Assembly (NCBI GenBank): GCA_017525525.1
Contig: JAFXSQ010000046.1
Location: 1-64,000 of the forward strand
DNA length: 64,000 bases
From: Lachnospiraceae bacterium
GTDB lineage: Bacteria; Bacillota; Clostridia; Lachnospirales; Lachnospiraceae
Direction: 5' to 3'
Shown: positions 1-9,372 of the stretch, piece by piece
Layout: each line of letters begins with the position of its first letter
Position numbering within the stretch: position 1 is the first letter of the stretch
Translations under genes and position numbers: made by a program
Notes under the pieces: model-generated
Told to the model about the DNA's origin: nothing
Database searches by the model: none
Seen by the model: the letters and a program-made list of their open reading frames with translations, nothing else

Positions 1-3000
1 CCAGTACTCTATGTTACCTTCCTGCTCTACAGTCGGCTCTACAGCCTCGTGGTATGTAAGCTTGTGTCCCTCTGCCTTGATGATTGTATCCTCTTCGGAT
101 ATCTCTTTCTTACCCTCTGCGTCCTCAAAAAGCTTGTCGCAATGTGAACAGATGTAGTATGCCTTGTTACCGTCCTCTTCACATGTCGCCTTCTTCTCAG
201 GCACAAGCGTAAGCTTATGCTCCGACTTCGGAAGGATGGTCTGCTCCTTAGTGATCTCGGTCTTGCCCTCTGCATCCGCGAAGAACTTTCCGCACTCTGA
301 GCATAACCAGTATTCTATGTTGCCCTCTTTCTCCGTTGTCGCATCAACAGCCTCGAAATGAGTCAGCTTATGTCCTTCGGCCTTGATCACTTCAGTGTAT
401 GTGCTTCCGCAAGTACATCTGTATGTGCGTTCTCCGTCCTCGGTACAGGTAGCCTCCTTGGTTACTGTTGCTGTATAGTAGTGGGTGTGCGGTGTAACCA
501 GCGTTATCTTCACCTCTGCGGTACATGTCGTATAGTTTTGCACCGTCAATGTAACCGGAACAGTAATTGTATTGCCTGATTTACCGTTACTTAGTGTAGC
601 AGTGATAACACCCGAAGTACTGATTGCACAGCCACTGACATCTACATCACCTGTGTGACTTACACTTCCAAGTGCGTAACCTGTCACGCTTCCCACGTCA
701 GCCGGGATGGATGATGAGATATCCACGCTCATATTCGTAGTCCCGGGAGTTATACTCTTGTTGATTGTAAGGTTCTTGCTCTCAGCCCTGGCAATGCCTA
801 CGCTGATCGGCGTGCTGCAAGCCGCCACATTATTGTGGTTTGCATTACCTTTGACCCTGTACCATACGTAGTAGGTTCCGACGTTCTTAGCTTTAGGTAC
901 AGATTCTGTATATGCCGATTCTGCAGGTGCAGCGGTTGCATCCGTTCCAACTGCGTACTGCACCGTTCCATCGTTGTCTGCTACACTGCCCGCACTTACC
1001 AGCTCCTGTGCAGAACAGTTATAGGTCAGAGATTTCGCAGTCGGGGCGGTAATCTTATCAGTAATGATATCCGCTTTATTCACAATCAACTTAACCTTAC
1101 AGGTTGCCCCGCTGATGTTATCGCTGTCCGTAGGTGTAAACACTACCGTATATTCCTTATTATTACTGTCCGAGACCGCAGGAGCAATCGTCGTATCATT
1201 CCATGCAAATGTACCTGCAACGTCAGTATCCCCTGATTTTGCGGTACCATTTTCAAGGCGGCTGTCATTAAGTGTCTGACCGTAAGTGATCGCTGATGCT
1301 GTAGGAGCATTCGTAATACGCGGTATCGCCTTATTTACCGTGATCGCAATTGTATCCTCAAGGGGCGCATAAGCAGCATCTTCGGGAGTAAATACCCATG
1401 TTGCCGATGTAGTTCCCACGGCAGGAACAGCCGTAGATGTCTTCCAGGAAAGGGATCCTGCTATAGCATTTGAAGTGTTGCCCTGCTCCACAAAGACCGC
1501 TGTATCTGTCTTAAATGTCAAAGCGGAGAGAGCCTCGCCATAGGTCAGCGTACTCTTATTCAATACGACCGAAGTTCCGTCTTTCAGCTCCACCGGCTTC
1601 TGATCTGCCAGCTTCACATTTACCGTGATCGTAATATCCGTATAGTTTAATGTCTCAGCCTTTACGACGATGGTACCGGTCGTATTATTTGTGCCGGGAT
1701 CTACGGTATAGGTCAGTATTCCATCCGCTACTGCCGGATCAACAGAATAGGTCACACCCCCTGATTTCGTCACTGTATAAGCGTTTGTTCCGCAATCTGC
1801 AGGAAGCAATGTTGCTATATTTATACTTCCCCGCCCCCCTGTGGTATAGAGATAAGTCCTACTGATCTCCGATACGGCCGATACGGTTTTCTTTGTAATA
1901 GCTGCCGTTGCTTCAGACTGATTCCCGGACTCCGCTATCGTATAGTTCCCTGCATCCGTCCCGCCAAGGACAGCATTCCCAAAGTTAAGGGTAACGGTCT
2001 TGGCCTCCGCCACATCCTTATCAGAAAAAGTACCGGTCACTCCACTGACGGAAAGAGAATCACCATCTGCTTTTCCCGTAAATGTTGCTCCTGAACAATC
2101 AACCGTCGCAGCAGTCGTACCATCATAAGTCTTATCGGTAACAGTCAGGCCTGTGATGGTCACGGTCTTTGGCGTAATATCTGCCGTCACGCTCGCGGGC
2201 TGAGCGGAGAGCTCATAATCATTTAACGATTCACCGGAAAGGTAAAATCCGCTGAATGTGACGGTCTTGTCTGTACCAGCATTCTTATCTGTGAACGTCG
2301 CTGTTCCTCCGGCTACAGTAACATCATCATTACCAACTAAACCGTTGATAACCGCCGTACCCGTGACAGTTGCATCTGTCGTGCCGTCGTATGTCTTGTC
2401 GGAAACGGAAAGTCCCGAGACTGTAACAGGCTTCTGTGCAATTTTAAAAGTTGCCGTTGCCTCGCCTCCATAGTAATTAGCTGTTTCTGCAATAGTCGCC
2501 CGCACTGTATACCCTACATGATTTGCATTAGTCGGAACGACATCGGAGAAATCACCAGCACCATTCGCATTTAATCTGTATTGATATCTCACGGCGCCGC
2601 CGCCCGGATTGCTTTCCGCCGTCAGGCTCGGACTATTAGGCGTATCTCCATAAGTCCAGCCCTTGATACTGACAACGGGCGTGATCGTTTTTTTGTTGAT
2701 CGTAAATGTCTTCGATACGGATCCAAGGTATGTGCCCTTGCCTGTGATGGTTACAGTAGGCGCGACTGTCGCATCCTTAGATGCTGCATTAACGTTATTA
2801 CTGTAAGAAACCGTATAGTCCGTTTCCTGCTCCAGCGTCGTTTCGCCGTCCTTGACCGTGACTGCCGGCGTGATGGCGTTGCCCGTGTAGGTCTGGTCGG
2901 CGATAGTTTCAATACTGATATCACTGTGATTAAGTGTTTTTTTGAATGTCGCTGCAGCGGTAACATTCTGCGCAGGCATAGTAAATGTATATGTCTCATT

Positions 3001-6000
3001 TGACGGCATAATTGTGTGATTACTGCCGTCGTTGTAGCTCACACTATCAATTGCATAGCCTGCATAAGGTGTTACCGTCAGTGTAACTGTTTTGTTTGCG
3101 CTGTCAAAATCTGTTATGGCGAAGGCCTCAGGGGAGGCGGACACCATGCCATTGCTGACAGTTCCGATGAATACACCATAGGCGGGATAGAGTTTCTTGT
3201 TCGCAATGGCGGTGAGCTGGTCGCTCGTCAGCGTACCACTGTAGGCTTTCGTGTCGTTACCTGCGGTGCAGAAGCATAGGCCGTCTACTACCTTGACACC
3301 TCCACCAGCTTTATATCCGGCTGCCATGATACTGTCGTCAGCATTGGAAAACCCAAGAATGATGCTGCCTTCTCCGGTGGCTTCGATTCCGGTATTTGCG
3401 GTCACATTGCCGCCGTTTATGGCAATACTGTTAGTCGTGTTGGTATCGCTGTTTTTGCCATTCGCTGTGTATATGGCAGGATAAGGTGTTTCACTGTCGG
3501 GGTCCGTTACGGTGGCGGAGACGCTGCCGTCGTTTATCGTGATACTGCCGTTTGCGGCGCATAGGGCATGGCCGTATTTATAACCCGTGGCGCTAACGCT
3601 GCCGCCGTTTATGATAATATCATTATACATATAGATGCCGTCTGCATTTTCACTATTGACTTGCAAATCACCGCCGTTCATGGTGAAATTAAAGCTGTAG
3701 ATACCGTTGCCTTTACTGCCGGAACGGTTGACCACTACATTGCCGCCGTTCAGAGTGAAAATGCTATTTTGTCCTAGGGCAATGGCGCCATAATCGGTGT
3801 CCGAGTCGCTATTGTTATAAACATACAGTGTTCCGGCAGTGGTTTTGGCAGTGCTCTGACCGTAAATGGTGAGGTTGTATCCATAGTTATTGTGGGTATT
3901 TGTATTGCTGCCAATACCCTTGCCGGAGATGGGGTCAGATTCCGTGCCGACATACAGCTTTGCGCCGTCTTCAAGAATGAGATTTACATTTCCGTTTAAA
4001 GTTAGTTTGCCTGTATAATTGACGGTCGTATTTTTCTGTACAGTATACCATCCCTCCTCCAGAGTAGTCGCCTCTCCACCGGTGAGGACGGTATAGGAAG
4101 GACAGGACTGTACCGCACCGCTTGCGTCCAAATACTTGACAGCAGGCTGTGCGAAGCTCGCGCTGACAGTCACGTTTTCGTCTGGCATAGTAAAGGTACG
4201 CGTATTGCCCGTACCACTGACATCGACCGTACCGCCACTTGCTTTAGTTACTGTCAGTGCGGAAAGAGTATAGCTTGCTTCCGGGGTTATCGTCAGCGCG
4301 ACGGTCTTTCCTGCATCGGCAAGATTGCTGAATGTATCCTTGCGGAAAACCTTTGGAGACGCCGTTACCGTGCCGTGCTCGATGCTGTCCGAAATCCCGA
4401 CCCCATAGGCGGGAACAAGCTTCTTATTTGAGATGGCATCAATCTGGTCGTCAGTCAGACATGTGAGCACTGGACCACCGTAAAGATTATTGTTTCCATC
4501 GGTAAGGTAATTTCCTGCCGATACATATACTTGACATGTGCCGACGCTATAGCTGCTTGCATTGACAAAATCATCCGCATCCGAAATCGAGATTTTTGTA
4601 TATGCTGTGGTATTAGTATTATCGGTCCAAATTCCGCATCCACTTCCTATAGCAGTCACTTTACTATCGGTGATAGTAATCCTACCAAGCTCACAGTTTA
4701 TTGCGCAGCTATTGCTTCCGGTAGCTTGGGCGGTAACTTCGGCATTGTTGATTAGCACCCCTTCATTTGCGTTTATTGCATAAACACTGCCAGAAGTAAC
4801 CGATAAGCTGCACCTATTAAGTTCAACTCTTCCACGTGTCTTTCCTATACCATTCCCACCGGTATTATCTATTGTAACTTTGCCGCCATACTGGTAATAG
4901 TCGTCCACACAGACAGCTCCGGAGCTTGAGTTGCTATACATTTTTAATGCACCCGTACCGCCACTCTGCCCATAAATATTAAGATCATATAGAGGACCGG
5001 CAGGAGTACTGGTAGTTGTCAAACTATCAATGCAACTATCTGTGATCCGGTCAGACTCGGATCCAAAACTCATCGACTTTCCGTCCACGAGTATTATGTT
5101 CGCATCTCCTTTTAGCGTGAGCTTATGATTAAAAGAAATGTCACTGTTTACGACATACCACTTCTCAAAGGAGCCATTTCCAATCTCAGTCTCCGCCCCG
5201 GTAAGAATGGTATAGGAATTGTTGGACCGTTCCATGCCGCTTGCGTCCAGGTAGGAAACCGCCGGCGGGATAAAGGTAGCGCTGACAGTCACATCATAAT
5301 CAGGCACGATAAAGGTGCGTGTATCTCCCGTTCCGCTGATATCAACCGTCGACGAACTATCGCCGGTTTTAGCTACGGTCAAAGTACCAAGCGCACACCC
5401 GTTCGCAGGCTCAACCGTCAGCGTCGCTGTGCTTCCTACAGCATGTATAGTTTTGTCAGCCCTAACCGTGCCGTTTGTCAAAGTATCAATCGTGACAGTA
5501 ACAGCAGGGACTATTTTTCCTGCGATATTGCTTGCTGTTACTTCCTCACCGGTATCGCTGAAGACAAATTGCTTGTTATTGTTAAATGTAATTGTTCCGC
5601 CATAGCTATTGGCATCAATACTATCCGTTGCTTTTGTCCAACCTATTGAAACCGTGCAATCTCGGTCAGAATCCGAACCTATGCCATGACACCTATTACC
5701 ACTATTATATTTTCCGCCTCCGATTGCAGTGATTTTTCCTCCCTGAATCGTTATTGTTCCATTTCGGCTGCTATAACCTCCGCCTATGCCGGCAGCATCT
5801 CCTCCTCCTGTAGCATTGATGGTGCCGTCTTTTATGGTAATGTCAAATGTATTTCCCCCGTATCCACTGCCTATGCCGGCTGCTTTATCTCCTCCGACAG
5901 CTTGTATGTTTCCTCCATTGACAGTAATAACTCCGCTCTCACCGTTTTGCCCACCACCAATTCCGGCGGCATTATAACCACCGGATGCTTCTATTGTACC

Positions 6001-7920
6001 TCCGTTAACTGTAATATTGCCACCACCTCTCTGATAGCCTCCTCCAAGACCGGCACCTTGTGTGTTTCCTCCACGCACAGTAATCTTACCACCATTGACA
6101 GTAATATTTCCGCCGGCTCCAGATTCACCGCCGCCAATGCCGGCAGCATAATTTCCACCGTTCACTTCTACTGTTCCGCTGTCAATGATAACGGTACCGC
6201 CTGCTTGTTCTTTATCACCGCCAATACCTGCATTACTATTCTCTACAGCATTGATAATCAGTTTGCCCTTTCCCTTGATAGTAAGGCTGTTGTCTCCGGT
6301 AACATGCATTCCCTTCGGAACAGTCAGCGTTGCTCCTTCCGCAATTTCAAGCACAACTGTCCCTTTAACATTAATCCTGTTTGAATACGTAATGTTACCA
6401 CCGATATATATGTCGCTGCTCCAGTCTGATGCCTTATTGCCCCAGATTGCTGTTACTGTTGTGTCCTCTGTGAGTGTAACAATTTCTCCCGGTCGTTTAT
6501 CTGTATTATTGCCTAATCTCCAGTTTAGGAACATTTTATCGTCATTTGGTGTGAAACTGCAGGCGGGTAATTTATAAGCTACTCCCTTTCCGGCCTTTAC
6601 GGAAGTCATCGTACCGGAACCTCCATCTCCAACCGCAAAACTAACCGTTACATATTCAATCCATTCTGCCCGGATTTGTGTTCTGTTCAGCACAGATACA
6701 GTCTCACCGGCTTCATACTGCGTTTCGCCGATTGCCCATCTGTAAAAGATTTTTCCTTCGGGAGCCGTAAACCCGCATTCAGGCAGTTCGTAATCACCTC
6801 TGGCAATCTCTGCGGAACTCATCGTTCCGGAACCTCCATTTGCATCAAAACTGACTCCGACCTTCCACTCTGTGTTCTCACCGGCTACAGTTCCTGTGCA
6901 GGTTACATCTGCGTCCGCACCGATTGCCACACTGCCACCACTGTTTCCTGCTGTGCCTGAAAGATTCTTACCGTAGCCTATATTTCCGTTCGCTGTCACG
7001 GTTCCTCCCGTAATACTGATTGCACCACAAGAAAGCGAATCCTCTGTATTTCCGCTTCCACCACATCCGATTGCAGCGCCTTCAACCCCGCTTGATGACA
7101 CTTTTCCCCCGGTCGCTGTAACAGTACCGCCGGTAATACTGATACTATCAACACTGTGGCTGTATGCGCCTCCAATGCCTGCATTTCCATAATAAGCCGT
7201 CGCGGTCACATTTCCACCGTTAATGGTAATACTTCCCTGTGTAGAATTGAACGATCCACCTATAGCAGAGGCTCCGATGCTCGTCACCATACCGGTTGAG
7301 CCACCACTTGCGTTGATTGTACCGCTATTGATGTTAATCGTTCCGAGACCACTGTTGCTTGCGCCCTCAGCGCCAATACCTGCGCCACCAAAGGCAGCTG
7401 TATCGTTGCTGTTACATCCTCCGTTCACTGTCAGACTTCCCGTACCGGATATATTCAATGTGCAGCCGTCAGGCACACAGATTCCGGCACCGTCTCCGGC
7501 AGCTTTTATTATATTAGTCCCTTGCAGGGTAAGGTTCAATGTAGCACCACCTGTTAAATAAATACCGCTGATTCCTCGGGTACTATCATGATTTCCTCCT
7601 ATATCAATCGTCAGTCCGCTGATGGTCAGGTTTGTCGTACCTCCGTTGATGATAATCGCACCCTGCCAATATCCGGTATTCAGTGGCGGGTTATCAAAAC
7701 ATGAATTAGTTTTATTTGGGGAAAATGTGCCGGTTATTGTCTTTCCGTCATACTGCGCTCTGTTATCGTTGTTGATATAGATTGGTGCAGTCATCGTAAC
7801 GTTGCCGTCTGCCTTAACCACCGTAACAGCACAAATAAAAGGCACCATTCCCACGACCAGTGCTACAGCCAATGCAAATGCCATTACGCTCTTTACCAGT
7901 GATATCTTTGATTTCTTCAT
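1..7920 (-). CDS. Giant secreted beta-helix/YDG surface protein, 3' end outside window
   Basis: The frame is open from ATG 7918-7920 to the window edge (at least 2640 codons), so the C-terminus is unseen. AAAGGAGA lies about 9 bases before the ATG. Residues 1-37 are a signal peptide (Lys-rich start, then AFALAVALVVGMVPF). Gly/Asn-rich parallel beta-helix repeats (GIGGG-type turns) cover about 90-325 and 525-745 and recur between about 1000 and 1550. InlB/Flg_new-type beta repeats (FDANGGSGTM) sit at about 350-490. YDG repeats (DKTYDGTT) lie at about 1800-2000, followed by Ig-like modules. From about 2480, 45-residue modules with a YW-x-C-x2-C core begin. The order resembles the gene at 12496-20031, whose tail carries ChW repeats, so the missing end probably does too. 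A role in adhesion or glycan contact at the cell surface is an inference from the architecture; no enzyme motif was seen. Confidence 0.88.
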   Translation of the reverse strand, partial: MKKSKISLVKSVMAFALAVALVVGMVPFICAVTVVKADGNVTMTAPIYINNDNRAQYDGKTITGTFSPNKTNSCFDNPPLNTGYWQGAIIINGGTTNLTISGLTIDIGGNHDSTRGISGIYLTGGATLNLTLQGTNIIKAAGDGAGICVPDGCTLNISGTGSLTVNGGCNSNDTAAFGGAGIGAEGASNSGLGTININSGTINASGGSTGMVTSIGASAIGGSFNSTQGSITINGGNVTATAYYGNAGIGGAYSHSVDSISITGGTVTATGGKVSSSGVEGAAIGCGGSGNTEDSLSCGAISITGGTVTANGNIGYGKNLSGTAGNSGGSVAIGADADVTCTGTVAGENTEWKVGVSFDANGGSGTMSSAEIARGDYELPECGFTAPEGKIFYRWAIGETQYEAGETVSVLNRTQIRAEWIEYVTVSFAVGDGGSGTMTSVKAGKGVAYKLPACSFTPNDDKMFLNWRLGNNTDKRPGEIVTLTEDTTVTAIWGNKASDWSSDIYIGGNITYSNRINVKGTVVLEIAEGATLTVPKGMHVTGDNSLTIKGKGKLIINAVENSNAGIGGDKEQAGGTVIIDSGTVEVNGGNYAAGIGGGESGAGGNITVNGGKITVRGGNTQGAGLGGGYQRGGGNITVNGGTIEASGGYNAAGIGGGQNGESGVITVNGGNIQAVGGDKAAGIGSGYGGNTFDITIKDGTINATGGGDAAGIGGGYSSRNGTITIQGGKITAIGGGKYNSGNRCHGIGSDSDRDCTVSIGWTKATDSIDANSYGGTITFNNNKQFVFSDTGEEVTASNIAGKIVPAVTVTIDTLTNGTVRADKTIHAVGSTATLTVEPANGCALGTLTVAKTGDSSSTVDISGTGDTRTFIVPDYDVTVSATFIPPAVSYLDASGMERSNNSYTILTGAETEIGNGSFEKWYVVNSDISFNHKLTLKGDANIILVDGKSMSFGSESDRITDSCIDSLTTTSTPAGPLYDLNIYGQSGGTGALKMYSNSSSGAVCVDDYYQYGGKVTIDNTGGNGIGKTRGRVELNRCSLSVTSGSVYAINANEGVLINNAEVTAQATGSNSCAINCELGRITITDSKVTAIGSGCGIWTDNTNTTAYTKISISDADDFVNASSYSVGTCQVYVSAGNYLTDGNNNLYGGPVLTCLTDDQIDAISNKKLVPAYGVGISDSIEHGTVTASPKVFRKDTFSNLADAGKTVALTITPEASYTLSALTVTKASGGTVDVSGTGNTRTFTMPDENVTVSASFAQPAVKYLDASGAVQSCPSYTVLTGGEATTLEEGWYTVQKNTTVNYTGKLTLNGNVNLILEDGAKLYVGTESDPISGKGIGSNTNTHNNYGYNLTIYGQSTAKTTAGTLYVYNNSDSDTDYGAIALGQNSIFTLNGGNVVVNRSGSKGNGIYSFNFTMNGGDLQVNSENADGIYMYNDIIINGGSVSATGYKYGHALCAANGSITINDGSVSATVTDPDSETPYPAIYTANGKNSDTNTTNSIAINGGNVTANTGIEATGEGSIILGFSNADDSIMAAGYKAGGGVKVVDGLCFCTAGNDTKAYSGTLTSDQLTAIANKKLYPAYGVFIGTVSNGMVSASPEAFAITDFDSANKTVTLTVTPYAGYAIDSVSYNDGSNHTIMPSNETYTFTMPAQNVTAAATFKKTLNHSDISIETIADQTYTGNAITPAVTVKDGETTLEQETDYTVSYSNNVNAASKDATVAPTVTITGKGTYLGSVSKTFTINKKTITPVVSIKGWTYGDTPNSPSLTAESNPGGGAVRYQYRLNANGAGDFSDVVPTNANHVGYTVRATIAETANYYGGEATATFKIAQKPVTVSGLSVSDKTYDGTTDATVTGTAVINGLVGNDDVTVAGGTATFTDKNAGTDKTVTFSGFYLSGESLNDYELSAQPASVTADITPKTVTITGLTVTDKTYDGTTAATVDCSGATFTGKADGDSLSVSGVTGTFSDKDVAEAKTVTLNFGNAVLGGTDAGNYTIAESGNQSEATAAITKKTVSAVSEISRTYLYTTGGRGSINIATLLPADCGTNAYTVTKSGGVTYSVDPAVADGILTYTVDPGTNNTTGTIVVKAETLNYTDITITVNVKLADQKPVELKDGTSVVLNKSTLTYGEALSALTFKTDTAVFVEQGNTSNAIAGSLSWKTSTAVPAVGTTSATWVFTPEDAAYAPLEDTIAITVNKAIPRITNAPTASAITYGQTLNDSRLENGTAKSGDTDVAGTFAWNDTTIAPAVSDSNNKEYTVVFTPTDSDNISGATCKVKLIVNKADIITDKITAPTAKSLTYNCSAQELVSAGSVADNDGTVQYAVGTDATAAPAESAYTESVPKAKNVGTYYVWYRVKGNANHNNVAACSTPISVGIARAESKNLTINKSITPGTTNMSVDISSSIPADVGSVTGYALGSVSHTGDVDVSGCAISTSGVITATLSNGKSGNTITVPVTLTVQNYTTCTAEVKITLVTPHTHYYTATVTKEATCTEDGERTYRCTCGSTYTEVIKAEGHKLTHFEAVDATTEKEGNIEYWLCSECGKFFADAEGKTEITKEQTILPKSEHKLTLVPEKKATCEEDGNKAYYICSHCDKLFEDAEGKKEISEEDTIIKAEGHKLTYHEAVEPTVEQEGNIEYW

Positions 7921-8028
7921 TATTATCAATCTCCTTTTATTATCTGTTGTAAACATAACAACAACCGCACCGATAGGTTGAGTTTCTAATCATCTTACCA
8001 ACCCGGAGCAATTCTATGACAAACTCGA

Positions 8029-8673
8029 CTACCTTCTATACTCCCTCATAATCGCGTTCTTCTGAAATTCCAGCTCCTCCATAGCGTCAAACCCATTTTC
8101 CGGGATGTACACCAGTCCGACGGCGTACCTTGTCACCGCGGCCAGCATCAGGTGAAGCGTCTTAGAGAACATCTTCTCCTCGGGTTCATCCGTGCGCAAG
8201 GTCTTATCCTGTTCAGCCTTCAAATACATCCCATGAAACCCTTTCCGCAGTCCCGCTATCATCTCTTGATACGGTTGCAAGGTTTCTGCCCCTATATGCT
8301 CCGCCTGCACGTACACATTGAAGAACTGATTGAACCTGAGAAGGTCTGTATGGTTCCGATATAACTCTAAAAACGAATTCAGGTAAAACTCAAAAACCTC
8401 CGCAGCCGTCATACTCTCAAAGCCTTCACCCGGTCTACGCTTTCGGCTCCCTTGCTGGAACTGTTCCCATTTCCAGGTAGCAACAGCGACCACGAAATCC
8501 GGCTTTGAGCTGTAATACCTGTATATACTTGCACTTCCGCAGCCTACTGCACTCGCCACATCACGCATGCTGACAGTCTCAATTGTTTTCGTTGAAAAGA
8601 GCTCAAAGCCTTTTTGCAGAAGTTCTTCTCTCCTTGCTTCTTTTTTTTCTTCGTTTCTTGAAGTAGTCCACAT
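8029..8673 (-). CDS. TetR/AcrR-family transcriptional regulator
   Basis: A 214-residue protein with an N-terminal TetR DNA-binding domain: the helix-turn-helix runs from about residue 20 to 65 (ELFSTKTIETVSMRDVASAVG, then the recognition helix ending in IYRYYSSK). The C-terminal ligand/dimer domain is helical. It sits directly upstream of, and in the same direction as, the giant surface protein gene (108-bp gap). It is a clear paralogue of the regulator at 20814-21464, which precedes the second giant gene; the stretches LLRFNQFFN and LHLMLAAVTRYAVGLVYIPE are shared. Its own promoter carries a palindrome over the -10 box, which suggests autorepression. Control of the neighbouring surface gene is inferred from the repeated pairing. 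The ligand is unknown. Confidence 0.9.
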   Translation of the reverse strand: MWTTSRNEEKKEARREELLQKGFELFSTKTIETVSMRDVASAVGCGSASIYRYYSSKPDFVVAVATWKWEQFQQGSRKRRPGEGFESMTAAEVFEFYLNSFLELYRNHTDLLRFNQFFNVYVQAEHIGAETLQPYQEMIAGLRKGFHGMYLKAEQDKTLRTDEPEEKMFSKTLHLMLAAVTRYAVGLVYIPENGFDAMEELEFQKNAIMREYRR

Positions 8674-8736
8674 ATTAAGTCAATCTCTTTCATAAATATC
8701 TGTATCAAAAAGCACGGCGTTAATTCTGGCCGACAT

Positions 8737-8772
8737 GATACAAAGTGTATCTAAATGCAATACATTTGTCAA
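8737..8772 (-). promoter_or_regulatory. Promoter and palindromic operator of the TetR gene at 8029-8673
   Basis: Read on the minus strand there is TTGACA (8767-8772), a 17-bp spacer, and TACACT (8744-8749). The perfect palindrome GATACA-AAG-TGTATC (8737-8751) covers the -10 box, which is the usual place for TetR autorepression. The regulator at 20814-21464 has the same arrangement with a different palindrome sequence. Confidence 0.7.
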
Positions 8773-9146
8773 GAGAGAATAAAAATAGCGACACAATAAA
8801 AACGGGGCCCGGTGACATTCTCGTCACCAAGCCCCATCCCTGTTAACTTACATTCGAGGATTCTGTTTGTCAGCTCAGGAGATGTGACCGTCGGAGAAGC
8901 TACAATATATCCATTTTGACCGGCTATGTCAGCCATTTCAAGGAGCATTACTGTTTTTCCATATCCCCTTTGACCTAAAAGCAATATCGAACGCTCTCTG
9001 CTTCCCGGCCTCGTCTCCAAAGTATTTTTGAATTCATTTATATATTTGTTTCGACCGATCAGGTTTTGCGGTCTGTTCCCGAATGAGGGATCAAAATAAT
9101 CATCTCGCCCGGCAATCACCTTCTTATTTCTTTTATTGCATTTCAT
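8769..9146 (-). pseudogene. Truncated AAA ATPase (N-terminal fragment)
   Basis: The first 95 or so codons encode the start of an AAA/ATPase_2-like protein: a region like NLIGRNKYINEF followed by Walker A GQRGYGKT and LLEMADIAGQNGY. Homology then stops at about 8850, and the reading frame runs through a transcription terminator hairpin and into the promoter of the TetR gene before meeting a stop codon. The last 30 or so residues are therefore not real protein-coding sequence. Walker B, sensor and C-terminal domains are all missing, so it cannot be a working ATPase. The start codon lies in a 19-bp tandem repeat. Confidence 0.7.
8796..8835 (-). terminator. Rho-independent terminator, copy 1 of a shared 60-bp block
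   Basis: The minus strand has GGGGC-TT-GGTGAC, loop GAGAAT, GTCACC, GCCCC, then GTTTTTATTG. About 60 bp (8791-8850) is nearly identical to 12423-12482, the terminator of the second giant surface gene. Here it lies inside the truncated ATPase frame and just upstream of the TetR promoter, so it is probably the leftover tail of a lost surface-protein gene. Confidence 0.8.
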
Positions 9147-9182
9147 TTCTTTTATTGCATTTCATTTCTTTTATTGCATTAT
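9126..9182. repeat. 19-bp tandem repeat, about 3 copies
   Basis: The unit ATTTCTTTTATTGCATTTC is repeated at 9126-9144, 9145-9163 and 9164-9180 (last copy partial). It covers the start codon of the truncated ATPase gene and marks an unstable junction between two gene remnants. Confidence 0.85.
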
Positions 9183-9257
9183 GTCAATCATTATCAGATA
9201 CAAATCCCGTTTCGGTTCGAAACGCCATCAGAGTATAAGAAGCCGCGGTATACAAAA

Positions 9258-9330
9258 CTTCCTTGAAATACGAACCTTGTCAGCAAGCTCCTTGAAATGC
9301 ATATCATCAGCACTCGTGCAGAGAATATCG
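9258..9330 (-). pseudogene. Remnant of Rpn-family nuclease C-terminal region
   Basis: About 70 bp closely match the stretch at 23440-23516 that encodes the SSADDTHFKELADKVRYF part of an Rpn nuclease fragment. One base is missing relative to that copy (ATACG here, ATACCG there), so the frame is broken, and nothing else of the gene is left. It is a scar only. Confidence 0.65.
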
Positions 9331-9372
9331 GGGATTTGTGATGTATAACGACTTTGCCATTACCGGCTGCCT